Shown piece after piece: positions 1-12,579 of a DNA stretch of 64,000 bases. Location: contig CM065303.1 of NCBI GenBank assembly GCA_032871835.1, forward strand, positions 58,876,597-58,940,596, written 5' to 3'. A program made the position numbers and the translations under genes. The notes under the pieces were generated by a model. The model made no database searches. It was not told where the DNA came from and saw nothing but the letters and a program-made list of their open reading frames with translations. The stretch's first letter is position 1, and each line of letters opens with the position of its first letter. The DNA comes from Dipteronia dyeriana (taxonomy: Eukaryota > Streptophyta > Magnoliopsida > Sapindales > Sapindaceae).

Positions 1-788
1 ACCATTCTATAAGGTGGAATAGAAATTGGAGTTGTGCCTGGGACCAAATCTAACACAAACCTAATGTCTCTATCTGGTGGTAATCCATGAAGATCTTCAG
101 GAAATACATCTAGAAATTTTCTTACCACCGATATATCTTCTAATCTTACCTCACTATCCCGAGTATCAATTACATAAGCCATATAAGCTAAACATTGTTT
201 TCTGAGCAACCGTCGGACAGTAATAGCAGAAATAACACAAGAAGGAAGAATCCGACGTTCGCCACAGAAAATAACATCCGACTCTCCTTGAAGTGTAAAT
301 TTTATCTCTTTTCGAAAACAATCTACAGTAGCATGGTGTATAGCCAGCCAATCCATTCCCAAAATAACATCAAAATCATGTATATCAATCGGGATCAAAT
401 CAACTTGTAGCTCATGCTTACCGACTATGACCTTACTGTTTCTATATATATTCTCAGCCAATAAAGATTCACCAGTAGGTGTAGCCACTACCATACTAGA
501 GTCTAATGGTCTTAATTCTACATCTGCATACACCATAAAAGATCGAGATACAAAAGAATGAGTAGATCCAGGATCAATGAGAACATGAGCATCGCGGCCA
601 AGAATTGTTAACATACCTGTAACGACATCTGGAGTGGTCTCGGCATCTTGCTGAGTCATAGCAAAAACCATTGCCTGAGTACAAGGTCTACCCGACTGAC
701 CTCTCTGTTGGTTGCCTCCAACCCCTACTGTACTAACTTGGGTTTTCCCTGTAGTTGTAGATCCTCCTACTCGGGATCCCCTTTGTCC
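1..788 (-). pseudogene. Ty3/gypsy pol, 5' part: aspartic protease and start of reverse transcriptase (cut by window edge)
   Basis: On the minus strand this frame continues straight on from gag after one stop codon (789-791), so gag and pol form a single reading frame in this family. The retroviral-type aspartic protease is recognised by the active-site motif LIDPGSTHSFVS (coding bases near 590-555) and by the later VILGMDWL motif. Past the protease the frame runs open into DLVPGTTPISIPPYRM, the usual entry to the reverse transcriptase of gypsy elements, and leaves the window at base 1. The protease releases Gag and Pol proteins from the polyprotein during retrotransposition. I saw no stop between 788 and 1. 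The rest of RT, RNase H, integrase and the 3' LTR lie outside. Family level is secure from the motifs; lineage (Tekay/Del-like chromovirus) is inferred from the long LTR beginning TGTAACACCC, the Met-tRNA primer site and the single-frame layout. Confidence 0.85.
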
Positions 789-1886
789 TTAAATCTGACC
801 AGAACCACTTTGCATTGGTTGAAATCCTATCTTTCTTTCTTCATTGCCTCCCTGAACTAACTCGGGGCAATCCCTTTTTAAATGTCCAGGCTGCCCACAT
901 TGATAACAACCTGATCTCCCTAAATAACACTGACCATCATGGTGTTTTCCACAAGTCTTACATAGATTAGGCCAACCTCTACCCATACTAACACTCTGTT
1001 GACGACTACCCATTGGTTGTTGGAATGAGGCTTGGCTAGAACCAGGTCCACGACTATGTTGATAATTACTAGTCTGACCTAAAAAAATGCGTATTACCTT
1101 AGGCATTTTACTATAAGAGCCCCCTGCTGACCAGTTACTGCGTTTTTGCTTCTGTTGTTCAAATCTGCAAGAGTCACTAAGGCCTATCTCCACTCTCAAT
1201 GCAGCTTCAAACAACTTACCAAACTCAACATGTCCAGAAGTAGTCACTATTGTCTTAATTTCCGATCGAAGTCCATCTTCAAATTTTCTACACTTATTTT
1301 CTTCATCAGCGACTACATACGGAGCAACCCTCGAAAGTTCTGTAAATTTCTTCTCATACTCTTCTACTGTCAGAGATCCTTGTATTAGTTTGAAAAATTC
1401 AGCTCTTTTCAAATTTTGATAGAAACGGGGATAATAATGATCATTAAACTGCTTCTTAAAATCCTCCCAAGCAATTCCTTCAGAAGTTCTTCGTTGAACT
1501 GAGTCCCACCAATCATATGCTTTTTCATTTAGCAAAAACGTAGCAAAAGAAACCTTTTGTTCATCGGTGCACCTCATAACTTCAAATACACGTTCTAGTT
1601 CTTTCAACCAAGAACGAGCACTATCTGGATCTCCAATTCCATCAAAATTCGTAGCTCTTAACTTTCGTACACGGTCAATTGAATTTTTAGGTACTCGTGT
1701 TTGGTACTGGACCATCGCAGTCAACAGTTCTGCAATTCTATCCATTGGTTATTCCCTAGGTTCTGGTACATGAGGTTGAGCTATAGGTGGTTGAGGGTGT
1801 GATTCTATCACGTTTTCACCTTGGTTATCACTCCTCTCTCCAAGGTCAGCTACAGGTCTTGTGCGTGGGCGGCCAACTCGACGCAT
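789..1886 (-). pseudogene. Ty3/gypsy gag with CCHC zinc knuckle, two in-frame stops
   Basis: Gag is the capsid and nucleocapsid protein that packages the element RNA in cytoplasmic particles. The likely start is the ATG at 1886, opening with a basic MRRVGRPRTR stretch. An in-frame TAA at 1749-1751 breaks the frame just before an internal ATG at 1745, from which 318 residues stay open. That part shows the retrotransposon gag domain (WLKELERVFEVMRCTDEQK, then the YYPRFYQNLKRAEF and LTVEEYEKKFTELS blocks) and one CCHC zinc knuckle, CYQCGQPGHLKRDC, near its C-terminus. A second TAA at 789-791 separates gag from the in-frame protease. The two stops mean this copy could not make an intact polyprotein by ordinary translation. 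Small ORFs on the opposite strand here are shadows. Confidence 0.88.
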
Positions 1887-1971
1887 GATGCTGTTGCAAA
1901 ATCAAAGTTATGCTTAAATGCATGAAACTAAATGCAAACAATTACTGTGGTCTAAAGAATTATAAGCCATG

Positions 1972-1983
1972 GCTCTGATACCA
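1972..1983 (-). other. Primer binding site for initiator Met-tRNA
   Basis: Read on the minus strand the sequence is TGGTATCAGAGC, the classic plant retrotransposon site complementary to the 3' end of initiator methionine tRNA. It lies three bases inside the LTR end at 1987, between the LTR and gag, where minus-strand DNA synthesis would be primed. Confidence 0.93.
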
Positions 1984-2259
1984 AATTGACAGGACCCACC
2001 CCGACTCCTCTCTCTTGAGTACGAGGGAGACCCTGTGGGCTGAACTTTTACTATCATGATAAAAAGACTTTCTACTAAGATTTCCATAGGAAATACTTCA
2101 CTTTTAAATATAAATAAATGCGAGAAAAATATTGGAGAGTGCAAAATGTACATAATTGCATTTTCTTTTCATATTTTCGTTCGTTACAAAAATTTATCAA
2201 AAAAGACCAATCGAACCAAAAACCGACCACTTTAAAACTAAGTAACCAGTACATCCCGA

Positions 2260-2470
2260 GTGGAAAACCGAACAGGCTGAGTAAGAAACCAAAGTAGGCC
2301 GAGTAGACCAAATAGGCCATGTGGGCCGAGTAGGTCAAATGGGCCGAGTAGATCAAGTGGGCCGAGTAGGCCGAACAGACCGAGTAGAAATCCGACCATG
2401 TTCTGACCATGCCTACCATCCCGACTATGCCTACCGTCCCGACCAGACCTACCGTCCCGACCATGCCGAC
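2260..2470. repeat. 18-bp tandem repeats inside the LTR
   Basis: Two adjacent families of 18-bp units are visible. The first is built on GCCGAGTAGGTCAAATGG-like units (about 2285-2395); the second on ACCATGCCTACCRTCCCG-like units (about 2405-2465). They create repeat-encoded ORFs on both strands that are not genes. Confidence 0.8.
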
Positions 2471-2859
2471 CTCATATTTCTAAATATGTACATGAAAATT
2501 TAAAATGCATGACTTTTATGCTTCATGATATCATCGAGTGGCCCACCTCAAAACTTCTGAGTCCGCACAACCGAGCAGCTACCTGGATAAATATTTAAGA
2601 GTGAAAGGATGAGCGCTAACGCCCAGTGAGTGAATGAAAACTTTTAAAAACACTTTTCTAAACCACTTTACAATAAGCATTCAGTAATACATGGTATAAG
2701 ATAATATATCTACTTTCGTACTTAATAAACTGCATAAACTGAATGCATCACTTTTCTGAACAAGAATAAGATACTTTATAAAATCTTAATCTGCACCAAA
2801 TTTGTACCGGGGATATCCTCAATACGTAAACAGAAATACTTTGGGCAAACTCCGAGTCA

Positions 2860-3010
2860 TGAATAACTTCTGGTCATACCCGTGCAGATCGACTCAATTA
2901 CTCTTTCTCTTGTCATGCTCGGGCAGAGCGACTCTCTGGTCATACAAGTGCAGAGCGACTCAATTACTCTTTCTCTGGTCATGCACTTGCAGAGCGACTC
3001 ATGACATACA
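2860..3010. repeat. Short tandem repeat in LTR
   Basis: Units containing GCAGAGCGACTC followed by AATTACTCTTTCTCTGGTCA recur three to four times with some loss. This is a diverged tandem duplication within the LTR of the left-hand element. Confidence 0.65.
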
Positions 3011-3713
3011 CATGTGTAGAACGGCCCCAAAATCCAACCATAATCATAACTGGGGAAGGTACATACATGATGCTTTTATAGAAATCATAATCTCTTCTTG
3101 ATAATTCATAAAAATAATATACTGATTCTGAATGCTAATATAAGCATAAAATATATACTTTCAGTTCTCTGTATACTCACCATCAATCATAAAAAGCAAT
3201 AAAAAGCTTAAAATGATTTGCAGCAATTAAAGCATAAAACTGTAAACTTGAGTTAAAAACAAAACTGAAACTTAATTCACTCACAACTTAAAAGTCAAGC
3301 TTAATTCAGACTGAATATGCTAGATTCCCTTCGTCTTCTTTCCCTAACAATCACAAGATCCAATTAGAAACTGGATATCAAAGAAGAATCAACCGAAATC
3401 TATAATCACGAGAGAGAGCTTCACTGACTTCTTCTTCTCTTTTCTTTCTTCTCTTTTCTTTCTTCTCTTTCCTTTCTTCCGCTGGATTCTACTGCTTTCT
3501 AGCTCTCAACGTTTATTCTCCAATATATATATACTTATGGAAGGACACAGCTGAAGTTGTGAGCTAATTAATTAAGCTCACAGCTGCCTGTCTGCCGTGC
3601 AATCACCTAGGCTTACTCACCTGATGCCTTTTATATTTTACGCTTATCCAAATTTTTATTTATTTTTTTCAAATTGGGCCTTTCAATTGGGCCTGAAAGA
3701 CATGGGTGTTACA

Positions 3714-4042
3714 CAAATTTTGTTTTTCAAAAGTTTTAAATTGTTGTATTATTTAACCAAAATAGATTCTATATGATGTTTTTTTATCAAAATATATTAA
3801 ATATCCAATAAATATGTGGACCCTCTATTAGTTTTTTTCTTTTTCTTTTTATTTGGTACGGTTAGTTTGGTATTCTTTTTATATACTTTTAAATTAATAA
3901 TAATATTATTATAGTAAATAAATAAAATTTCAATTATATCTAATTTTATATATTTCTCTTTAATAAAGAAGATAAAATATATCTGTTTTAGGATTTAGTT
4001 TTCTATACATCATAAACTAGTCCAACACACACACACACACAT

Positions 4043-4092
<50 letters not shown>

Positions 4093-4690
4093 TCTCCAAT
4101 TTTTCATTTAAGCAATTTTGTTCCTACTACCGTAACAAAATTGATCTTCTTATTCTTCGACTCATCTATCTGAATAATTTCATGTACGAGATTATAAATT
4201 GATATAAATTTTAATCTTTTGTTTAAATGTATAAATAGTTTAGGTTATTAATATAATTTTGCTATATCTATTATACTAGTTTGTTATTTAAATGTTTATT
4301 TATTTAAACATTTTCAACTACTACTAATTAGAAGTTATTTTAAGCTATGTGTATTGTCAATAATAGCCTTCACAACAAGATAGAAGATGATGTTATTACA
4401 AACTCTAATCATGTGTATTGAAAGGAAAATCACATAGCAACTTAGCTTAGATTCGATTATTGATGATTCTAGAGATTTAAAAAAAAACGTCGGGTTCCAT
4501 TTTGATTCATAAAGCTGGTATCTATTTTATTTATTAATTTATTTGTTATACCATAACATATGAGACTAGATGCTATTACATATGGTTTTTTAATATATAT
4601 TTTTAATATTAATATATTTACCTTCTATTAACTTGAATATTTATTTTTGTCTCGACCCCCCCAAAACCAAAATTCTGGCTTCGCCTCTAG
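3714..4690. other. AT-rich intergenic stretch, no gene seen
   Basis: Very AT-rich DNA without a credible coding frame. It holds a (CA)n/(TA)n microsatellite at about 4025-4084. Near 4650-4690 the text CCAAAATTCTGGCTTCGCCTCT resembles ends of old plant repeats, and it abuts the truncated LTR that follows. Confidence 0.6.
4025..4084. repeat. (CA)n-(TA)n microsatellite
   Basis: A run of CA dinucleotides passes into TA dinucleotides over about 60 bases. Confidence 0.95.
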
Positions 4691-4810
4691 GCTTATGGGT
4701 CTTTTATGGTCAACTTGGGTTGGTTCGGTTTGTTTGACCTTTGGTGATGTGGCACCCCCGACCCTTATCTATTACTGATGTGTCATATCATCCAAATTAC
4801 ACCAACAACA
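4691..4810 (-). mobile_element. Truncated 3' LTR of the Tat-type gypsy element
   Basis: These 120 bases match 23241-23361 closely, for example the shared GTTGGTTCGGTTTGTTTGAC and the ending AACAACA. The matching segment at 23.3 kb is the outer end of the 5' LTR, so this is the corresponding end of the 3' LTR. The other ~700 bp of the LTR are missing and the sequence switches abruptly at 4690/4691. Because this LTR is broken, no target-site duplication can be checked for the whole element. Confidence 0.85.
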
Positions 4811-4824
4811 ATACCCCTTAAAGA
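4811..4824 (-). other. Polypurine tract next to 3' LTR
   Basis: On the minus strand the bases just before the LTR start (TGTTGTTGG) read CTTTAAGGGGTAT, a purine-rich stretch in the position where plus-strand DNA synthesis starts. Confidence 0.6.
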
Positions 4825-5074
4825 TACAAGACCGAGTATCTCGCTCCAAATGGAACCCGCTCAGCGAAGTGTGTTTAAAATTGTTGTCTTGTAGCTCATT
4901 AATACGCATTAAATTTGTAACAGCTAAGCGTTAACCTTAATCACATCGGTATCGGCTAATGCAATCATTTGGCCACTTTTCAAATTTTGAACAACGTGTG
5001 ATTTTCGGGTTTCGTGCACCTACTTCCACTCTCGCCTGGTGACGTTTGTGTGCTCTGATGATGTCATCCACTCC

Positions 5075-5083
5075 TATATATAA
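5075..5083 (+). promoter_or_regulatory. TATA-like box upstream of the antisense ORF
   Basis: TATATATAA lies about 145 bp before the ATG of the antisense ORF. It is followed at about 30 bp by a plausible start region and a 5' leader containing AAAACCCTAAT. Sequence and spacing are those of an ordinary plant core promoter, pointing against the direction of the host retrotransposon. No expression can be inferred from sequence alone. Confidence 0.5.
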
Positions 5084-5226
5084 TTCAAAACTTTTCATTT
5101 CCCTCATGACTTCATAAATTTATCCATAAAACCCTAATATTTTCTACTTCTCCAGATCCCAAGCATTGCTTCGTTAACTTGTTTACTAACGATTCGTGCT
5201 TCCCTACTTTCATTGATATTCCAGGT

Positions 5227-8200
5227 ATGGATCCCATTTTCCGTTATCGTTATTTCAAATTTGTTATGCATGCCATCGAGGCTGGTGATAAAGAGAATAT
5301 CGTTTGGCTTGAATCTATACTTTGGGGGTCACTTTCACGTATACACTTCTTCATTTCAACCTGTTGCTTTAAATGTATATTACTCTGTTACTCGTCCCGA
5401 GTTTATTTCTTCATATGTTAACCCTCATACTTCTACTTCTGTTGGTGTTTGCCCAGACATGTCTAGGACAACTTGTTTGAGAAAACCCATCAAGGCTATA
5501 CCTAGAGATACTACCCGTTTCATGAGTGATTTAAAGATAATCTCGTAGAGGTTGAAGATGAAGGAAGTCCCAAGAGAACGATGTGCACGCATGCTAAAGT
5601 TTACCACTGATCATCTGTACGCCTTCAATTATGAGATAAACGTGGTGACTGACGATGGACTTGAGAAATTTAGGGATCGGTTTGACCTCTCGCATTCAGT
5701 ATGATTGATTTATAGTGGCGAACATGCAGTATGGAACTCTCCCCATAATGCGGTTAATTTTTATGGGGCCATGTTGTCCTCTGGGGTTACCATCCCCATT
5801 CCGCCCTTCATTGCTCGATTTATGGCAGATGCAGGCATTGCTCCTGCCTATATGGCGCCCATCTCTTATCAGGTGTTGATTAGCATGTGACACTTAGGGA
5901 AGAAGATCAGGGCCAAGTATCCATTGACACTCCAGGAAATATACAACTTTTATACCTTTAGCCGATCGGACGTTGGAGGTACCTTTTATTTGTAGTCGAC
6001 CTCCTCGAGCAACCAGATCCCTTATGGTTTCGATGATAAACCTGCCCCTCCCACTACTAAAGATCACAAAGGTTTCATTTGAGGCTTTCCTTATTCGAAT
6101 AAGTACTGGAATAACAGCTAGTTCTTTGTCAGTGGGGATTGTGGTGAGATCGTGGTGGCTGATCCCACCCAATGGTTAGCCATGAGCAGTTTTCTAAGGC
6201 ACTTCTGTAGAACCAAACTGCAGAGTAAGACTGCACCCATGATAACTCAGAGCCAGGCCATCACAGTCTTTAAGGCGGCTCAAATTTCTAAGGAGGTCAT
6301 GGATCAACGTAATCTGTATGCTGAGAAAGAGCTGATTGAGTTGGGTCTTTTTTTTGAGATATCTGCTTGACGCAAGCGCTGTAGGTCCGGGTTCCTATAC
6401 TTCTTAGCTTTATTGTATGCATTTGTCCTTATTATTGTTCTTTATGTTTTTCTTTCCATTGTATGAAGTGGACATTATTATTGGTGAGCAAGCCGAAAAT
6501 GCTAAAAACCTTGACAGGGTTAACAGGAAAACGGTTGATGATCAGGTGGCTCAAGGAATTGCTCCCCTCCGAGCATGACTTAGTGGAGCACATATATGAA
6601 TATGATAACGACACTTTAGTGGCTCCTGCTTGAAATGCTGAAGTGAGCAGTCGTGATACCTATCCTCCCCGAGATAGTAGAAAAGGGTCGTTTAGAGATA
6701 GGTCTACTCAGACGCGGTCTACCCAAGCAGGATCTAATATAGATAAGTCTAGCAAGGAGAGGTCTGCTAGAGATTGGCCCAACAGGGGGAGATCCAGTAA
6801 AGAGGAATATGGTGGAAAAGTTTTTGCTAGCAAAATAGCCAAGACTGTAGAGGGGTCTTCTGTCCTTGAGGCCATCCTTAAGAGAATTGAGGCTTTGTCT
6901 GTTGTTGATTCGGTACCTTTCCAATCGAGAGTTGACCCTATCATCCTAGATGAGGAAGATGATGATGATCATGATACCCTGACTGACTTAGATTTATGGG
7001 AGCAACGATCGAAGAAAAAAAGCGGTCAGGCATTTTTAATAACTGCTTCTATTCATTCCGCTCCGATCAATATGGTTGAATCGACTCTGGCAAAGGCTGG
7101 TGATGTGGTTGGACTGTAACCGGTAGTGCTTTTCTCTCATTCTGAACTATCCCAGGCTTAAACTGACCATCCTTCTGATCTGCCTACACAACATACTGGG
7201 AAGGCGCCTATGCAATTCTCTGTTAAACGTCAGATAGTACTCATTAACTAACTCTGATGATGGTGGGCCCAATTTGGAGGAGCAGTTTATTGATAAAGAA
7301 ATGCTTGATGTCACTGAGGAGCAGTCACTCCTCCTGGTGTTTAAATCAAGGACATGTGCGGCTGTCAAGCTGGTTAGGGATGCTGAAATGAGCCTAGCTG
7401 GTGATGTTCTTGCTATCACACCTCATGCGCCCCACCCTCAGGATGGTGTAAGTGAAGGTTAAGTCCCTGAAGGGCAGGAGATCGAAGCCAACACAATTGT
7501 CCTTCAGGCTGGAGAGGGCAGTGAAGTTTTAAAGGCGCCAAGTGTTGCAGACCCAACCTTTCCAACAATAACCCCGACCACTTCTACTTTCGGACATGAT
7601 GGGTCTACTCACTCAATTTTTACAGCCGCTCTTATTTCTGGATCTTCCCGGCTCCCTAATTCGAGTAGCTCTCGCACTGACCCCTTTTCCATGCTTCGAA
7701 GCATGTCAGCCGGCGAGGGGTATATCGGTGACAGGTACTGGAGGGAAGCTAGAGTTGCTAGTGTCTCCAAGCGAATCCATGTGATCCTTAATAACAGAGT
7801 CTTTGTACGTGCTTTCTATGTTTCCTTTTGCCTGTATATATATAAGTATTCTTAGTTTTTATTTCTTTTTTCAGGCTGTGGAAGAGCTAACCCGGGATTT
7901 AGTTGATTAGAAGAAGCATGATATGAATATATCCCAATTGAAGAGGGCCCTCGCTGAAAAAGATGAAGCCCTCAAGTCCTCATCTGCTAGTGCATCCAAA
8001 GTCTAACAATATGAGGAAAAGATGAAGAATCATGTTGTGACTAAGGTTGCTCTGAGGAAAAATATCGCCAATGTCTAGGGCAGGGCTTCTGCAACCGAGA
8101 CAACTCTAAGAGAGCTCACTACAAGGAATACTGAGCTAGAGAAGAGGGTTGCAAGGGCAGAGTTACGAGGTGGTAAGCTCGAGTTGAGGGTCATCCTGGC

Positions 8201-8880
8201 TGGTTGAAACAGCTGCTGACAAGCTAAAAAAAGAGACCCGATCGCCCAAGACACCCTTACCTCTGCTCAGCAAGTCATGCTTGAGGCGCAACAAGCATCT
8301 GAGGAGGCTCGGGTTCAATACGAGCATCTGGCAAAAGATCTGGAGCGACAACATGTCAAAATGGATGTGCTCTCCCAAGAAGCTAAGTCAGCTCTCTCAA
8401 GAAGCTAGGTCAGCTATGTCCAGAATGTGGACCATTATAAGATGTCTCTAGCCTTTGAAGTTGACCTGCTGAGGAAGTTCAAGAGGAGGCTAGCCACTGC
8501 TCGGATGTTTTTTAGTGGCAAGGAAATATCGAAGAGGGAGGCTCACCGAAATGGGACAAGAGCGTCAAGAGGCATAAAGATGAGTCCCTGAAAGCCATAA
8601 AGAATCAAAGGATCATGTGGAGGGACTATTGCAGATCCATCGGGAATAACCCCTACCTGATGCACTTTGAGCTTCCCTCTAAATCTCTATTGTGGCCTTC
8701 CATGCTAGGGAAGAGAGTGTCGCTTTAACAGATGAGACCGACATCAGACCCTTGCCTGATAGAGACTATTCCCTCTTTATGGCCAATGACCCGGAAGAAG
8801 ACATCAGCTGACCAGATTTTGAAGATTTGGCTAATGGATACGAAGAGGATAACGGATCTGGTCATTGAGGCCCTTTAAAC
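5227..8880 (+). pseudogene. Antisense ORF of Tat-type element (putative gypsy-type transposon domain plus coiled coil), decayed
   Basis: Between integrase and the 3' LTR, on the strand opposite pol, a long protein can be followed through several frames. It starts MDPIFRYRYFKF, shifts frame near 5320, then reads through VTIPIPPFIARFMADAGIAP and ISYQVLISM...HLGKKIRAKYPLTLQEIYNF (about 5640-5960). That region resembles the Pfam family called putative gypsy-type transposon. An acidic patch (DEEDDDDHD, about 6947-6970) follows, and from about 7876 to 8500 heptad-rich text (VEELTRDLVD, AEKDEALKSS, ETTLRELTTRNTELEKRV) suggests a coiled coil. At least one intron is likely at 7806-7875 (GTACGT ... TTTTTTCAG). 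Stops and frameshifts throughout make it a pseudogene. Extra ORFs in this position, sometimes antisense, are known from the Tat lineage; their function is not established. The alternative, a captured host gene, is less likely because of its position. Confidence 0.65.
7806..7875 (+). other. Probable intron in the antisense ORF
   Basis: GTACGTGCTTTC at the left and TTTCTTTTTTCAG at the right enclose a T-rich 70-bp stretch full of stops. The flanking coding text reads well once it is removed (… into AVEELTRDLVD). This is a typical short plant intron read on the plus strand. Confidence 0.6.
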
Positions 8881-9980
8881 ACCCCTAATGCCTGAATTTT
8901 CTTATGAGATTCTCCGATCATCATTTTTTGTAATCCCATACAAATTACTCATGTAAATTATAGCTTTTTAACATGAATAATATCATTCTTTTTACCTTGA
9001 CTTGTTATTTTTGCCTTACGTGACATAGCTTAAGTCGTATGTCGGTAATTATGCTTAAGGTGAACGACCAACCTTTAACCATTTGTTTTAATTAATTATC
9101 GGGGTCACAGACTTATTCAAACTATGTGTGTTGCCTTTCACTGAATCGATTGACCCAATTGAGACCATATTAACGCGTTTGGATGTGGTCGTTTCTTAAT
9201 CAACTATTCATTTTTGGCCATGCTTGACTTAGATACATCGTTTTTAACCAAGTAATCTTAGCATGGTCGGGACTATTTATTAACTTAAACTTTATGCACT
9301 AGGTTAAACGTCCTTACTTTGACCAAGAAATTGTACGTGGTTGGGTTTGTCATGACTCAATTTTAGGTAGCGTCGACTGAACCATTTATTTTAACTCGAT
9401 TGGCTATCTAGTTCGCCGACTGCTTTTCTGCTTTTATTCTTCTGTCAATTAGTGTTCTTTTATAGACCATTTCATAGTATCTAATTTATAGACTCTTGTC
9501 TTTTATCTGCCAATTAAGTCATTGGGACGTCTTTCAACAATCTGTTGATCAAGATTCGTTGCAATGGGGTATCTTATATTGTACTAAAATTACAGGTGCT
9601 TAAATTTTATTCACAACTATTTATGAGTAAAAATACTTCATCCCTCGTTCAATTCTTGGCGCATCCCATCAGGTGCTTATGACCTGAAGGCGCCCTATCA
9701 GTGTTTCATTACACCCAGTTAGTTTCAGTGAGTGTACATTGCCTTTGTGACAACTGTTTTCGGCCCCTTCACTAGTCCCCTCGGGCGCTCCTATCGACAA
9801 TGAAAGACTTCTAGGTGCCCCAGTATTACTTTTGTATACGAAAGTAAATTTAGAACACCATTATTGACTTCTTGGAATTGTTCCCTCAATGGGATTTTTA
9901 TTGAATGCTAAAAGAGATATCAATGAATTAGCTAATCAGTAAAGACAGAATAGACTAATTTCTAACTAAAAAGAAATAGA
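8881..9980. other. Non-coding internal region of the Tat-type element
   Basis: No coding frame on either strand could be followed between the end of the antisense ORF and the end of integrase. It lies inside the element, downstream of pol in element orientation, and may hold the shared 3' regions of both transcripts. Confidence 0.5.
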
Positions 9981-11014
9981 CTAATTTCTAAAAGAAATAT
10001 TAAAAAATGAGAAATCCCTAGGATAGAACATTTTCAGGTACAGCGCATTGTATGGCCTGGGTAACTCACCGCCTTCTGGTCGGGCAAGGAGGTATTCTCC
10101 ATGACCGGCCGGCCCAACTACTTGGTATGACCCTTTCCATTTATCCGCCAATGATCCAGGGGAAAGAACCAGATCTCCGAGCTGATATATCCTGACTCGG
10201 ACATGTGAATTGTAATATTTGACATCCCTTTGTTGATAGGCAGCGTTCCTTATTCTTGGCAGGTTCCTTCTTTCTTCCAGCTCTTCGAGGTTCTGCTCTA
10301 ACATTTTCACATTCGCCTCAGAGCAAAAGAGTTATGTCCTTGGTGAACTATGAATTACTTCAGTCCCAAATGCCTGTGTATAGGGGGTCTCTCCTGTCGA
10401 AGTCCTCTCCATGGTCTGGTATGCCCACAAGACTTCGTGTAGCTTGTCTGCCCAGTTCCCTTTCTTAGCATTCAGTTTTGCCGTCAGAGTATGCTTGATT
10501 TTCTTATTCACTATTTTCAGCTGGCCATTAGTCTAACGATAGGCCGGTATGGCATAATAATTTTTTATACTGAAACCTTGACATATGTCCCTAAAGTTAT
10601 CATTGTCGAACTGGGTCCCGTTGTCTGTTATTATGGTGTCCGGGATCCCGAATCGATAGATGATATTCTTTTTCACAAAGTTGGTCGTGTTAGCCTTAGT
10701 TATATGAACCAGTGATTCTGCCTCTGCCCATTTTATGAAGTAGTCAACTACCACAATGGTGTGATTTGCTCCCCCTTTGGTCGCTGCTGATATTGGGCCA
10801 ATCAGATCTAACCCTCACTTGGCAAACGATCAGGGTGATGTCAAGTTCTTTAACTGCTCAGGTGGCCTTTTGATGTCATTGGCTATCCTCTAATAGTTTC
10901 CACATTGTTCTACAACTACCTGAGCATCTTAGAATATAGTCGTCCAGTAGAAACCCTGTCTGAGAGTCTTGTGTGCTAGACTTTTACCCTTGGAGTGGTT
11001 CTCATACACACCTC

Positions 11015-12540
11015 TGAAAATAACCCTTAAAAAGTGTGTTTACAACCTAGAGGAGGGGTGAATATCAAGTTAATTACCAAGTTTTCTTGATTAGTCAATA
11101 TTCAAATTCACCCAACAAAACAAACATACAAAATCAAGTGTAAATTGCGGAAATAAACAAGAACACTTGATCTTTACGTGGAAACCCTTCAACAAGGGAA
11201 AAATCATGGGCTATTGTGCTAGCCACACATGATCGAGGAATCCATTATATGAGAAAAAGGTTACACCTTCAAATGATTCTCAGACTCTCACTCTTGACAA
11301 CCTCAAGCTATGGATACTGTCACTCACCACTCTTGGTTCAGTCCCTAGTGATATCCCCTGATACACTACTCTTGGCGTGAACACCTCCTTCTCTACCCCC
11401 TTGGGCCTTTTACTGTGGCACCCAACCAATTGCTTACCAACCCACCCTTGGTTGCAAGACTTCTTTTACTTGTGCAACTTCACATCTAAGCCACAGGACT
11501 TTGACTCAATGAAAAGTATATGGTCTAAGTGTATATGTGACACTATGATCAAATGCAAAAATGTGTAAGACCAAAGACAAAATGTTTAACTAGATATAGA
11601 TAATGCAATATAACATCCTAGTTATCAATAATGCATATATGCCCATATATAAGGACTCAATTAAATGTAGATAAAATCTAACAACTTAATTGTCAATAAA
11701 AGTCCAACCAACACAAGTTGTCGCTACATATAATCCAGGGCAGTAATATGCAATCAAGGAATGCAATTAATGAGGCATAAACAACAATGTCTAAATGCAA
11801 TGCATAGAGACTTATTTAGATGGAAAATATGACCTAAATGCTAGCTATCACAATACAAAACCCCAAATATGTCATAACTTTAAAAGATATACAATAAAGA
11901 TGAAGATTTGCTAATCTAAGCAATAAATGACATGTCTTAATAAACTAGAACAATAAATGAACATGAATGATAGTTCTACTTACCGATTAATGAAGATCCA
12001 TGCTTTGAATGATGTAAGAGATGCAAGATGAAGATGGGTTTGGGGTTTGGAGAGTCAAACATAAAGCTTGAAGCTTTATCTCTCTAAATGAACTCTTTCT
12101 CTCACTAGGATTTGGAAATTCTGAGTTCTAGGTCAAAATGGACGAGAAGATAACATATATATAGGCACAAGCAAAACGGTATTGTTTTGATAAAAAACTA
12201 CCTAGATCCACGTATTGCGCAGGTCCATACCCACGTATAGTCACGATGTGCCATGTAAATATCCGCACAATGACCTAAAACCGAGAGATGGAAAGTCCCT
12301 CACCAAGCCAGTGCACGGATAGCCTACCCGCGCAGTAGAGACACCAAATGTCTCTTATCACGCTAAAAAGAGCACACCATCATGCACGCGTGGACGTATC
12401 TGATCAAGCAATGAAATACGAATTAGATACACATCAACCACACTTAAGACTAAGAATGAAGTGAAAGCGTGATTGTGAGTAAGGATGCACACATAAGCAA
12501 TAGGACACAAATGCATGTTGATACAAATCATGAATGAAGT

Positions 12541-12579
<39 letters not shown>

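Larger units (their letters stand above)
1987..3713 (-). mobile_element. 5' LTR of the Ty3/gypsy element (1,727 bp)
   Basis: On the minus strand the LTR begins TGTAACACCCATG (3713 downward) and ends CCTGTCA (1987), giving TG...CA termini next to the primer site. The length fits long-LTR chromoviruses. It should hold the element promoter and polyadenylation signals, but I did not identify either with confidence. The base after the LTR starts flanking DNA; the expected duplication of the next five bases (CAAAT) cannot be checked because the 3' LTR is outside the window. Two tandem-repeat blocks lie inside (about 2260-2470 and 2860-3010). Confidence 0.85.

Noticed and set aside
1146..1388. Plus-strand ORF opposite gag
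   Set aside because: Shadow of the minus-strand gag frame, with no domain.
2075..2503. ORFs reading MVGTVGLVGTVG and MGRVGQMGRV
   Set aside because: Artefacts of the 18-bp tandem repeats in the LTR.
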